Below are positions 24,576 to 36,533 of a stretch of 64,000 bases of DNA, one piece after another; the stretch's first letter is position 1; each line of letters starts with the position of its first letter. The DNA lies in contig JAJKFJ010021154.1 of NCBI GenBank assembly GCA_027382625.1, forward strand, positions 62,001 through 126,000. Reading direction: 5' to 3'. The notes beneath the pieces were generated by a model that saw nothing but the letters and a program-made list of their open reading frames with translations, searched no databases and was not told where the DNA came from. Source of the DNA: Tetmemena sp. SeJ-2015 (Eukaryota; Ciliophora; Spirotrichea; Sporadotrichida; Oxytrichidae). The position numbers and the translations under genes are program-made.

Positions 24576-25155
24576 TCAATGTGTAGCATTACTTTCCCCT
24601 TCTACTTCAATATAAGGTACCCTTAGGGTTGCTTTACCTTCAACGCAAAGTACTTCTTTTCCGGTGTCAGAGTCTATTTTTGATATGGTAGTTTTGAAGT
24701 AAATATCTTTTCTCTTTGGATCCCACCCAGTGACTTCCACTCTGCCCGTAACTTACTCATTCTGCAATATTGGCTTTCTGAATTTGAGATCCTGGCCCAT
24801 GTAAATTCCTTTTGGGAAGACGAGTCTAAAAATGCTTGTGAACATAGCTGAAGTAAATATTCCATAGACTATATCTGGTCTGCAGAAAGTGGAAGTGTCT
24901 GGATTTTTGTGAGCAGCATATTTATCCTAGATGGCCTCTGAGAAATACTGCAAATCTTGTGTGGTATAGATACGCTTCTGCAGAGCGTAGTCTCCTACTT
25001 TCACTTTCAGATGTTTTATGTTAGCCGAGTCTGCTGGCTCGAATAACTTTAAAATAACTCTACTCCGAACAATCGTCTTTGGGCACCAATTATAATAAGA
25101 ATTGCTACTCAAATTAGATTGAATCGATATGCTAAATATTGTAAGTTAAAATCAT
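24576..25155 (-). CDS. MaoC-like hot-dog dehydratase, copy 2
   Basis: TGA at 24576-24578. Most of the gene (about 25060-24576) is one clean frame with no inserts: VGDYALQKRIYTTQDLQYFS, AAHKNPDTSTFCRPDIVYG, FPKGIYMGQDLKFRKPILQ, and a C-terminal beta strand region. This is the hot-dog fold of MaoC/R-specific enoyl-CoA hydratases. It is the uninterrupted counterpart of copy 1. The 5' end is less sure: ATG 25155 lies in a different frame from the body, so a small insert or intron in 25060-25120 is likely. The same role as copy 1 is expected. Confidence 0.75.
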
Positions 25156-25425
25156 TTTTGATATCCTATTTCTTCTAGAAAAAGGTGTATATATAATTGT
25201 TAAGTATTTTAAATAAGAGATTGTTTATATATTTCATAAAGCTAGAAACTATTTTGTTGATAAGACTTGACGATAGAATATGTTGTGCTATCTTGGTAGA
25301 TTTTTGAAGACATTTATATTCTGCATTTCAAGTTTTTGGTTAGAGGATAGAATCTTGAAGAAATTAATTATAAATTTATCTTTTTCTTATTATACTTCTC
25401 TTAAGTGAGGATTTGAGACTTAAAA
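25156..25425. promoter_or_regulatory. Divergent intergenic spacer
   Basis: 270 bp of AT-rich DNA between the start codons of the MaoC-like gene (minus) and the MORN gene (plus). It is the probable shared promoter region. Confidence 0.35.
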
Positions 25426-28424
25426 ATGGAAAATTAAATGAATATGAGCAGAAACGGAAAACGAGTGGAAACATTGAATTCCGACTTGGATTATGGCTTG
25501 AATTTAAACTAGAGAAGCATGTTTGACAATAACTTCTCTACTGAGGAGTCTCAGCGAAATTATTTTATCTTAGAAAGCAAGAACCTAATTCAAGAAACTA
25601 ACCGCATCAAATAGGTGGATAGACGCAATCACTTGTAGCTAGAAATGCAAAGTCCTTTGACTGATACTTGAAAACCCATAATAGAACTTTCATGAATACC
25701 TCTTTCTACAAAGGCGACTCTCACAACCAAAATGATTCTAATAGGATAGCAGCTACTGGCCAGCAAATAGCCTTAAAACAAAACTTTATCAACTATGAGC
25801 AACCTTATGGACACCAAAAGAATGAAGAATTCAAAAGAATGCTTGGGCAAGGATAACTCATCAATAAGCAAACTGCTATGCAGAAATTATTTGAAGGCCA
25901 AAGAGACAACTAAGTTCAGAGATGAAATTTTCAGAATGAGGAGAAAGATTCAATGATAACATTTTGATTTGCTTAAGTTTGATAATGATTGTTGCAGCAA
26001 ATTAGAATAAAACTTATGACTACCGAAATGCCTATGATATCGACAGAGTCTATAGAACTGAAATAGATACCAAGCCTTTTCTATCATATTTTTATATTTT
26101 TTTAACTTTAAATTTCTCAAAAGGCCTCAGTCTTCTGTTCAAAATCAGAAGAACCAAGAGGAGAAATCTGCAACTGCAAAAAACTGAAGATCGTTAACCT
26201 CCTCAGCAAAAGTAGGCAATGAGTATTTATCAACCAAACTTAGTATGATAAGAGAAATCCAAATTTGAGATCAATCAGCCTTAAGAATAACTAAAGCTGA
26301 CCTAATTTTAGCTGCTCAAAGAAACTTAGATTGAAAAATACTAGCAAAAGTAACAATCTTCATAGAGTAGTAGCAAGCAAGTAAGGAATTTATAAACTTC
26401 TAGATTAGCAATTGCAGCTTTAAAGCTTTATCGGCAGGCAGTTGCAAGAGACAGAAGACAAGTTTGGCCCTAGATTTTAAGATAATAGAGAGTTTAGTAA
26501 CAATTTTAAATTCCCTTTTTAATATGAAGAACTCTTAGAATAGGAAAGATGCTCAGAGCTTCTGGATAAGATAAGTCTCAAAGATATTGTCTGTAAAAGA
26601 AGTAAGATGGGACTTGTTTGAAGAAGCGATTACAGACTATATAAAGACCTTCCTCATAATGAATTCAGCAATCATTAAGCAGATTAAATGGGTGAATTTC
26701 TTGTAAGAGCTGAAGTCTTAGATTAGTGATGATATGCCAAAAGGGGAATATGAAAATAGTGAAACTGTGTATCTACCTCAAGTAGCTTAGTCAGATATCT
26801 TATACTTTACAGGACCTGTAGTAACTTTTGACTCTGTAGTAAGATTTAGTGAGCAGCTATCTCTCGATGGGCATATCATGAAAATCATAGAGCAAACTGC
26901 TACTATATAAAAAGAGCAAGTTATTGAGAGATAAAATGAGCCAGAGCTTTTTCAGCCTTCTTCTTTTCATTCTACTGCTGTATAAGGCTCTAATTTTAAA
27001 GATAGAAATGCCTTCAAAGGAGAAGCTTACTTGGTTGAGCATGATATGAAAAATGGTATTGTTAGGTAAACTTAATTAATAATTTAAAATTGAATCTAAT
27101 AAGCATAAAAAACATCTTGTTTTACATATGCGGCTCTACTTATAAAGGATCGCTTTTGAGAGGCAAGAAAGAAGGAGAAGGGTTTTTGGAAATGAGTAAT
27201 GGAAACACTTATGAAGGTAGTTTTAAAGACGGAAAGCGAAATGGTTTTGGAACTTATACATGGCTAGCTTAAGAAGGACTTTGCGGATTAGTCTATAAAG
27301 GAGAATGGAAAGATGATATAAGAGAGGGGTATGGGGAATGCATTTGGGAGAATGGCTAAAAATATTAGGGTTAATGGTCGGAGGGTCGATTTAAATAAGG
27401 CACTTTTATATGGAGTGATGGCTCAGAATACACAGGATCATTTAATCCTTAAAATTCAGAACTGGAGGGCCAAGGCATCCTGACTCTTGATTTATTTTAA
27501 GTATTCGGAGGTTATAAGTGGCTAATGGAAAAACTCGAAACTGAACGGATACGGAATGAGGAAATCTGCTATTGGTGATATCTATAAAGGACACTGGGTT
27601 GATGGCCGTCTTGAAAATGAAGGAGAATATGAAACCTCAGAAGGAAGGTACAAAGGAAACTTTGTGAATAATAGAGAAGAAGGGTTTGGAACTAAATGGT
27701 TCAATGATCGATCAGTCTATAAGGGGAATTGGAAAGACGGCCTTCAAAAAGGTAAAGGTGAGCTTATGTGGAGTAACGGGGATCATTATGTTGGTGATTT
27801 TGAAAATGGATTTAGACATGGGAGGGGAGTTCTAAATTATGGCATTTATCTTATTTTTCGGGCAACGGCAACTACTTATTTTAGTTTCAACATTTATGAA
27901 GGTGAATGGAGGAACGATATGCAAAATGGGATGGGGAAATTTCAGTTACCAAAGCTAAACAATCGGAGTCCTTTTCCCAATGAATACATAGGAAACTTTA
28001 AAGACAATTTGTTCCATGGGAAAGGAAAAATCATTAACGAACTAGGAGTTATCTACGAAGGAGATTGGATCAATTAAAGAAAAGAGGGTTTTGGGAAGTT
28101 GACTGTGCCAAGGGAGGGGTAGAACTTGTTCGCAAAAAGTCTTTTCTAATAAGAGTATGTAGGGGAGTTTCATAATGATAAAATCCATGGATATGGAAAG
28201 ATGATCTTTGAAGATGGGTCTTCATATGAAGGCGAGTGGGTAAATGGTAAAAATAGGGGAAGGGAATAGAAAAAAGCAGTTAAGATGAAAAGACTGCAAA
28301 GGTATTTAAAGGATTATTTGAAGGTAATCAGAGAGTTGGCCCCGACTGGAAAGCTTTAGCAGACTAATACAAAAATAATGCCAACAATTTCACTACTATC
28401 CATAGAACAATCAATAATTACTGA
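25426..28424 (+). CDS. MORN-repeat protein with long N-terminal extension
   Basis: ATG 25426, TGA 28422-28424. The first 1.5 kb codes for a Gln/Asn/Ser-rich region with no domain recognised. From about 27130 to 28270 there are about 12 MORN repeats (pattern YxGxWxxGxxxGxG), for example YEGSFKDGKRNGFGTY, YKGEWKDDIREGYGE, YVGDFENGFRHGRGVL and YEGEWRNDMQNGMGKF. MORN proteins act at membranes and in the cell cortex or axoneme of protists, so a structural or membrane-tethering role is likely. Two pointer-flanked inserts (25631, 25915) break the N-terminal part, and further frame breaks near 25970-26000, 26090 and 27500 suggest more inserts or introns. The neighbour downstream is convergent, 73 bp away. 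Confidence 0.75.
25631..25670. other. IES, pointer ACTTG
   Basis: ACTTG at 25631-25635 and 25666-25670. Removing 35 nt joins DRRNHL to KTHNRTFMN and avoids the TGA at 25668. Confidence 0.8.
25915..25935. other. 15-nt IES, pointer TTCAGA
   Basis: TTCAGA at 25915-25920 and 25930-25935. Removal deletes an in-frame TGA and leaves the frame unchanged (DNQVQNEEKDS). Confidence 0.7.
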
Positions 28425-28497
28425 AATCCAAACTTTTGTATAAAATACGCCTATGTAAAAATTAAAATTTGAGTTAAAAATATTATTTGAAATTAAG

Positions 28498-30950
28498 TCA
28501 CCATTTCTCAGCTAACACTTTTCCATTAGAAGCTACAGATACTCCAACTTGTCCTGAGATGCATCCTTTTCCAGGTCTTTGTTCTTCAATATATGCCATG
28601 AGATTACCATTGTTATAAGAGTTAGCGATTGCTTTCAGGCTGATATTATTCATTTCACCTATGCATTCGCTTAATCTTTCATGGAGCAGCATCATTAAGA
28701 AGATACTGCTTTCATCATACTAACTAGCTAGATTCTTTGGTTTCCCCTAGGCATCAAGTTGATTTTTTTGCTGTAAGCTATCGTTGACTAGATTAGGTTG
28801 TAATTAGTGGAAGTCTTTTTTGGTAAGCTTCATTTCATACTATGTTGCCAAGTACTACCAAAAGCCCTAGCAGCAGTTTAATTTTCTGTTCATGTCATCA
28901 TTAAGGATCGGAAGTACTCTGAACTTTCCTTTAATTAAAACATCACTAACTTTTGAACAGTCTCTAACATACTAGCTCTTGATAACAATCCATTTTCTCT
29001 GCTTTTACAGCTATCTTATTTACTTCTAAATCTCCTCTTCTCTAAGTTTTCTATTTGGAGCATCGTTGAGTGATGGGTCTGTCAGAAGAAGCTTATACTG
29101 TTCTTACTCGACTGTGAATATTTTCTACTAGAGTCTAGCAAAAAACTCTAAGTAATGTGACTACTCTGGCTTCTCTTTGTGCATTTGATATCCTACCAAT
29201 CCAATTTTACTGTCAATTGCAATGGTAAGCCAAACTATTCCCAAAGTATGATCAATTTTCTCGTTTCTGATGTTGTTCCTCTCATCTTGATCAGAAATTA
29301 TGAGAGAAAGTTCGCTTGCAGTTATACAAACTGTGTCTATATAAACGATAGGTCTATTCTTCATTTTAATATCAAGCAACTCCAAAGCCATAAGTTGCAT
29401 AATCTGCTTTGAAGTTGAATCTCTCTTTGGGATGTTGTAGTTGGGAGGTCTTTCTTTGTAGGCAATCTTTGGAACATTGAATTGCTTGTAAATTGCTCTG
29501 AGAGTCACATAGTTAAGTTTGGTGAATCCTTGTTCTTAGCAGCGCTCCTCATAAGATTTGAATTAGTGATGCTAGAGGTTTCTGATGTAGTATTCTAATA
29601 TTTCCGTGGGGAGTCTTCTTGTAAGCTATGACTGCTAGTTATTGTATTTATGACTTATGAATCTGTATGGGAACACAAACTTATCATTTCTCACTGGGAG
29701 GGTTGCTTCGAACTAAATGAGCCTAATAATTTAGACATTTAAACCTAGGCAAAGAGCAATCAAATGAGGTGGCATGTCAAATGAAATAATTGCATGCTTT
29801 AAGTGAGCAATCATAGTATCATCTGTGATAGATATGTCTTTTTGTTGCACCTCAGGCAATTAATCCTTATTTATGTTTCTGACGTGCTTCAATCTATGCG
29901 ATTTTGAAACATTTATTTCTTATTGATTGTTTTCTTCGTCATCATTTATTATCTCCACATCTTCAGGCTACTGCTACTCATCTTAGTTTTAAATATCTTG
30001 CATGGCTTGCATTTAAAGTTGATGCAATAAAGTTGACTCTTATTCGACCTACATATCAGGGTTTTGCTATTAGTCTTCTTAGTTTTGATTATTTTGCTGC
30101 TCTTATGACCCTGAGTTTTAAGCCTATCCTGCTGCTAAGATCAACGGTAGGTGCAGCAACTTGCTGAAGCTATTATTGCTGCTTGATAAATTAAGCTGCC
30201 ATTTCTACATCTTAGGTAAGAGCACTCGATCTCTATTCCTATTCTTGTTCTATGAGTTACTCCTAAGCAATATCTTCCATTTTATTTTCTTCATCATTTT
30301 ACTCTGAAGAAATAATTTGTTCAGCTGCCTTTCCTCCTTCATTTGTTTATCCTGTGATGACTTAAATTTCTGCCGTATTTATCTTTTCAGCAACTTCCTT
30401 ATTCTGGACTTCTTGTTACTTTTCTTCCTCCTGATTTTCTTAGATTTCTTCAAATGAGGATTAATTTTCCTACTAAGAATTAGTTTATTGTTGAGGTAAA
30501 TGTGCACTTGCACTCTCTGATGGTAGTCTCTCACTTTCAAATTATAGTTATTACTCTGTTACTATTTCTTCTTAGTTGGGTTGCTCTTAAATCCCAAGCA
30601 CCTCACTTAGTTTGTAGTTTTGAATTTGATCAGCATACTTTCCAGAATTAATAAGCTCTTGCTTGAAGGATTTCAACTGAGCAGCAAAAGATTTTTCTTG
30701 AATATAAAGCGTGTGAGTTAAACTGCTGTCACTTTACTTCTGGATTTTCATTTTGCAAAATCTTAGCAGCTTCACCTTGCTCGTCTAAGATCTCAAAAGA
30801 GGCATCTTCCTAAAGTCCTTCTGATCACAACACTGCTAATTATTTTATTACAGGGTGCTCCATTATTTCATTGGCAGTTATAGCGTCTTTGTCAATCAGG
30901 AATAGTCCAAACTACTTATTTGGGAAATACAATTTCAGTTTCAATTTCAT
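28498..30950 (-). CDS. Gln-rich protein with a degenerate DDE-transposase-like domain
   Basis: ATG 30950, TGA 28498-28500. The N-terminal 350 residues are very rich in Gln and Glu. The C-terminal half resembles IS630/Tc1-type DDE transposases in layout: VYIDTVCITASELSLI (first Asp position), HTLGIVWLTIAIDSKIGLVG (the usual 'central strand, GLVGYQ' segment), then RKWIVIKSQYVRDCSKVSD where a catalytic Asp would be expected in a V-x-D-N pattern, and FRVLPILNDDMNRKLNCCQG in place of the LPPYSPxLNPIE motif. The second Asp motif is not conserved, so I infer a domesticated or inactive transposase-derived protein. Small frame breaks near 30140, 30740 and 30840 imply IESs or introns. Relation to telomere-bearing germline transposons was considered, but no terminal repeats were seen around it. 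The family assignment is tentative. Confidence 0.5.
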
Positions 30951-31342
30951 CACAATAAAGATCGAATGTAATTAATTATCAAAATCAAACTCAAATGTAA
31001 CATTTTTATTAAAGTCAATGAATATTTAAATTAGATGTTAAATAAGAAAAATTAAGATTAAACTATTTTAAGAAAAATTAAATGAGAATATCTTCAAAAC
31101 GTATTTTTGTAAAACTTCTTTCTTCTATATTTAAAAATAAAATGGATAAATAATCCTAACTAGAGATTGCTCTACAGATTAAACCCATTGTAGTGCATAA
31201 TAATAATTCCTTTAATCAGAAAATTTATAAGTATCAATTATAAGAATATTTTATAAGTGCAAGATAGTAAGAAGTAGAATTATAAAATTTGCTGTCAATG
31301 ATTTACAATTTATATTTATTTGTTATTTAAACTAAAATTTAA
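30951..31342. other. Intergenic AT-rich region
   Basis: About 390 bp between two minus-strand genes. It presumably contains the promoter of the Gln-rich gene. No coding signal is seen. Confidence 0.45.
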
Positions 31343-32435
31343 TCATTTGATCTTTAATAGGTTGGGAAATTGAACTGGACCCATTTGATGATTGTGAATC
31401 AGATTGAAAGCGAACAAAACACAGAGACTGCCTTTGATAATTTTATACAATAGGAAGAACGAGCACTTCTGAATTGGATAGGCGCAGCAGTACTTCTAAA
31501 ATATTGTTCCTTCATCTATCTCCTATTTGTATATATCTTACTAAACCTCCTTTGTGAGTTTAATTTCCTCTAAACTGATATTTTCCTCAATCTTAACCTG
31601 AAACCCTATTCTATTAACAACCTTTTCTAGCTCATTCCTTAGAGCCTTTACTGTGTTGACATTTTAAAAGTGATAGATATGAAGAACTTCGTCATCCCAG
31701 TCAACAGTTTCCATATCCTTTTGCTTTTTTCTATATATTTCCATTCTATCAAGTTGTCTTGTGTCATTTAAGTATTTCATTTTAAAGTAATGAGCCATTA
31801 TATCGTAGTCTGAGATCAATCCAATGTTTTGCTTTACTCTTTTTTTACCAATCAATTCGGCCTCTCCAAGAATTTCTAAAGCTGAATCATTAGTATAAAT
31901 TTAACTTTTCTAGTTGGCTTTTCTAATAACAGCATTAAACTATGGGCTTGTTTCTATTTAATTTTCCGCCACAGCAAGTTCCTCCTCAGTGTACTTAATT
32001 TATTGAAGGAATGATAAATCTTATCCACCTTAATTAAGCCTCTACTTCTAATTATCTGAATATTTTGACAAATGTCTCTCTTCTAAATAGTTTTAGGCAT
32101 TAGATTTATTAATTGTCTCTCTCTGATAATTCACTCTAACTTTATTTGTGGATTTCTTTTAACGTGCTATTCAAATCAATAGCTGATTGAAAGCCAGAAC
32201 TTTGGATGCCTTAGTTTAAAATAGAGATTAGCTACTCGAGAGAGTCGATGATTCTTAGAGGAGGGGCTGAAAAGAGAACGAAGTTCAAGCTTTAGTTTAA
32301 GTTGAGAGAGTCTTTCATTAATTTTAGTAAGTTCTATAAGCTATTAGAGTTGGAACTAGTCTTTAGAATTGACTCTTCTAGGTTGAACAAGTGTCTATCA
32401 CCTGTCTCCATCTCAATTATTAACCTCATTCCCAT
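31343..32435 (-). CDS. Unknown protein
   Basis: ATG 32435, TGA 31343-31345, about 360 residues. Opens MGMRLIIEMETGDRHLFNLE. The mid part is helical and Gln-rich. A Lys/Asp-rich segment (MEIYRKKQKDMETVDWDDEV) is followed by a helical stretch and a Cys-containing hydrophobic C-terminus. No known family was recognised. The frame needs one 4-nt correction at 32108-32114, which has the form of a minimal IES with pointer ATT. The rest is open. Confidence 0.6.
32108..32114. other. Possible 4-nt IES, pointer ATT
   Basis: ATT at 32108-32110 and 32112-32114 with one nucleotide between. Removing 4 nt joins two long protein-like minus-strand frames (SERDN to KSNAQNYLEERH). It could instead be an assembly or polymorphic indel. 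Confidence 0.4.
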
Positions 32436-32936
32436 TTTTAAATAAGAAAATTATATTATTAATTATCTGCAATGGTAATAAAATGATTTTAGGATAATTA
32501 ATTTTGAAAATTTGCACTCACAATTTTTAATTAGTTAGACAAATTAATTTGTGAGATAAGGTGCTCAATTATTCTAAAAATGGCACATTTTTAATTATAA
32601 AATTAATTAATTTGAATGAAAGATATAAAATTAAGATAATTTAAATAACTTAAGATATGTTGAAATATTAAATTCATTCTGGAAAATTAAATTAATATAA
32701 ACTTGGCTAAAATTATATGATTGGAATCAATTCTATTGTAAATTGTTTATTTTATATAGAATCTGAAATTTTCGTTATTTAAACAGAATTTAAAAATCTG
32801 ATACGCTTCTATAAATTAAAGGGGAATTAAAAAAAATTAAATTAAATTTTGACAAAATTCTTATCATTTGAATATTAAATACTTCCATCCAAAATTCTAA
32901 GATTACAGTATAAAAAGATAAATAAAGTAGAACAAA
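32436..32936. other. AT-rich divergent intergenic region
   Basis: 500 bp, very AT-rich, between two divergent start codons. It probably holds both promoters. No protein-like frame is seen. If the region is cut during macronuclear development, a chromosome end could lie here, but no signal shows that. Confidence 0.45.
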
Positions 32937-33902
32937 ATGGAGAGAAGAAGTTTTAAAATGGAGCAAAAGTTATAAGAACTAGAATATAAAACTGAATAGC
33001 AAGAGGAGCAGATTGTAGAGATAAGTGAAGATGAACAAGATTCGGATGAATTAGATCTAAAAGTGGAAGATTTATGCCAACAATTCAATGGAGGAGATCT
33101 ATATCAAAATATTTAAAATTCAAACTTAAAAAGCAAATCTGACATTTCAAAAGAGTCATAAATAATTCAAACTTTTAGCGATAGGAAAAAAGATGTGAAG
33201 TGGAGGCACCATCTAGATTTTACGTATCGCATGGACTTACTAGAAATGATTGAAAAGATAGAGAAGTTTTTCAATTAAATTAATAGCTTTGAAAGAGACC
33301 CAGACAACCCAGAGGAATTCATGAATATACACGAAGCGAAAGACTTAAGGAGTTAAGTAGATAGAGTCATTAAATGGTGTGTTGATAAAATTTTTGAGGA
33401 AAATTTAGATCCGATAGCCATACCTGTAACTATCCCCTATCATCAACTTCATCCCAGTATTATAAAAGCACTCCAAGATCCTAGAAATATGTAGTGTAAG
33501 AGACGTTTTTAAAGAGAGAGTCATTTCTTTACCCCAGACTTCCTTGAAAACTTTGATTTCACAAACGCTCATGAGAGAACTTATCTCAAGTCTAAAATCA
33601 GAGTAGTTTCTCTAAATTTGGGATTCCAAGCTAAGGCTATAACCAATCGCTACAAAGGCAAAATTCACTATGTCCCTATGAGATGCTTGGTGGGAAATTA
33701 ATCGTGGCATTTAAATAGAAAGAGATTCGACAACTACGAGAATTATAAACACATACAACTATGCCCCTTCTACTTAGAATATTAAAGGGAGGTGGAACCT
33801 TGCTCAAGAAGAGGCAAAACTAATTTCGTACTTAAAAGATACGATTTTACACACAGTCATCCACTCACACTTGAGTATGAAAGAGGAGCTAGTTTTCAAT
33901 GA
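32937..33902 (+). CDS. Unknown protein, uninterrupted gene
   Basis: A single open frame from ATG 32937 to TGA 33900-33902, 321 residues, with no intron or IES needed. The acidic, Gln/Glu-rich N-terminus (coiled-coil-like) is followed by a compact C-terminal half with several Trp, Tyr, His and Cys (for example VKWRHHLDFTYRMDLLEMIE, IHYVPMRCLVGNQSWHL, HIQLCPFYLEYQREVEPCSR). The spacing of Cys/His near the end might bind a metal, but no family is recognised. Confidence 0.75.
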
Positions 33903-34019
33903 TAAATAATTAATTATAATTAATAAATAATTTAAGATCTGTCCTGGAATAAATATTTAAATTCCAATCTTATTAATAGATATTTTTTAATTAAATATAT
34001 AATTAATTTAAAATTTGAA

Positions 34020-36430
34020 ATGATGTCATTAAATGATAACGGAATAGCTTACTAATAAAATTAGGGCCAAGTCTAAGACTTATCTTCAATGCTATAAAAT
34101 GTAGCATAATAAGTTCCTTAACAAGAGCATTTTAATTTCTTTAATCTATCAAAAGACAATGAAAAGATGAAAGGAAGAACTAATGAAGACATTGAGAATC
34201 AAAGAATCAATTTTCTTTAAGCTTCTAAGACTAAAGATCAGTTTCATAAGAGATCTGAAAAATACCAAGTTAGCTTGAGAAAGTAGAAGAAAGAAGAAGT
34301 CATTTAGAGTAAGAGGTAGATAGCACAAAAGAAAAACTCAGCTATAAGATTTCCATAAAGCTATGATGATGAAGAGACAAAAGAGAAAATACAACCTATA
34401 ATTGAGGGAAGTTTAGATAATGTGATGCAAACCTAAATGAATAACAGCAGCATACTCAAATCTAAAGAGAGAATATCATTATAATCGTTCTTAAGTAGAA
34501 TTGATTCAGATTTTGAGCAGAAATACAAATCAATTAAAACACACAGTGATTTTCGTATACTAATGTAACTTATCTAGAAAATTAAGATTCAAGATTAAGA
34601 TGCTCCAAAGATTTAAGAACTAGAAAGTTCCGATAAAGAATTCGAGAGATTACTTGGAGTTGTGCTTCTAAATCAAGCTCTACTTATGAATATAGGGAAT
34701 TTAACTGAGTATTATTCTGAGGAAAAACTCCTAAAATCTTTAGTAATACGCTTACACTAGGAGCCAAATGAGTTTATCCTCACAATTAGACTTCAAATTT
34801 TTACATCTTTAGGTCAACTCCACAAAGATAACAAGATCATCATTGACACAATCTATTGTTAATCCTTTTTGCTGCCCGCTTTGACATTACTTCTCAAAAT
34901 GTTTAAAGAGTAGAATTAAGAACATCAAGCAAATAACTTTAGGATATTCGATGAAATTGTTTAAATCATGACAGTGTATGCAGAATTCTCAGAAGAGGCT
35001 AAATAGAATTTGATTGTTACTGGAGTTCTCAATCTCATTTTAGAAATTGTTTCCTAAGAGTCAGATTAACTTCTCTTTAAGTAGGTAGAGGACCTTTATT
35101 CTATTTGCGGATTCCTATCAGAAGTGTTTTAAGTTCAGCAGCCTGTCATTTAAGATGAAGATAATGAAAAAGCCTTTGATTTTTGCATTAACAATATCAT
35201 GTGGATTTTAGCAACTTAAGGACAAGAATCGCTTGACTTTTATAATGAGATACATCTACTTTAAAATCTAATTTAGACCTTGCAATACATTTACGAAAAT
35301 CTAGTTCAGTACCAGAAAGAGGAGAAGATATATCATCACTAAGAAGAATTTGAGACTAGAATCCTTGCTTTTAGTACCTCATTAAATCATTAGATAGCTT
35401 AAGAGACGAGAAGTTCGAATAATGATACAGTTGATATGAAAAAATCTGTCTAATAGGATATTTTTTCTCTATTTAAATGGATACTCTAGTAGGCAGAACA
35501 AGATGGCCAAAACTAAGAAGCCTTGATCAACAGATTGATCCAAAAAGGATTATTAGATACAGTGATTAGATTTTTGCATCTTTCAATGAATGAAACTGAT
35601 TAATACTACAGATTAGCAAATCTTAGTACATGCTTTCTGCTTTTCGATGAAATCTTAGCATTCGATGATGAAGATCATATAATGGTAACTCTGATAAATT
35701 CTAGTCAGGCAATCTAGCAAATTTTTTAAGTAGGATTCAACATTTAGCATTATCGCTTCTGCAACTAGACAACAGACAACTATCTTAACATTCTAGAAAG
35801 GTTTTCTTAGATAAACAATCAATTTGCTTTAGAATTCCTCCTCAATTAGAATTACATGGAGCTTTGCTTTTATCTGCTTTAACTCTTCTAGATCCAAAGG
35901 AACTTTTGTGCTCAATTGTTGACAATTTTTGAGAATATTTCCTACCAAATTTAGATGAAGGATGCACCCTCGAGATTATCTGAAGTTATCATTAGGAAAT
36001 TCAACGAGGGATATAATGATAAGGCAGGATAAAACATATTCGACATAATGCTAGACTTGTTTAAAGATAACATGGAAATCACCTGCTAAATCGAGTCTAT
36101 TATTTGCAGGGGTATAAATGGCATCACAGATGACGATTTAGAATTCAATGGAAATTATGAGGACTTAAATGTCCAGAATGAATTCAGCAAAAATGACTAA
36201 GTTTTTAAGATTTGACTGTTCCTATTTCATCACTTTAAGTTTTAATTCAATATAATTCTTAAAATTATATCTAAATTTCATTTCAGTGAGAGCATATATA
36301 TTTACAGGAAATGGTGTTTCATCCGGATGATGAAAAGTTGATTGGCTTGACTGCATTTGCGTCGACTGATAATATGAATTCTAGCTCTCGAGGACTAAAA
36401 ATGTATTAAAAGATAATAGTTCTCACCTGA
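34020..36430 (+). CDS. Importin-alpha-like armadillo protein
   Basis: ATG 34020. The main exon runs to about 36200, a GT-AG intron occupies 36201-36307, and the last exon ends at TGA 36428-36430. A basic segment around residues 75-105 (FHKRSEKYQVSLRKQKKEEV) fits an importin-beta-binding domain. It is followed by about 550 residues of helical repeats of armadillo type (for example LLPALTLLLKMFKEQ, NLIVTGVLNLILEIVSQ). The expected role is an adaptor that carries cargo with nuclear localisation signals to importin-beta. The repeats are divergent and lack easily recognised W-xxx-N pairs in all positions, so the cargo-binding groove may be altered. The 2.2-kb first exon needs no IES. Confidence 0.65.
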
Positions 36431-36533
36431 ATCATCAAATGTTGTTTCACTGCTTTGCTCCAAATATATCTATTCTAGTGCAACTCCATTCTATTGTCTT
36501 TCTACTTAATTCTCTAAATTGCTTAAATTATTT

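Noticed and set aside
29904..30167. Plus-strand ORF of 87 codons opposite the Gln-rich gene.
   Set aside because: It is the antisense of Gln/Glu/Asp-rich coding sequence, giving Leu/Phe/Ser-rich sequence without a domain.
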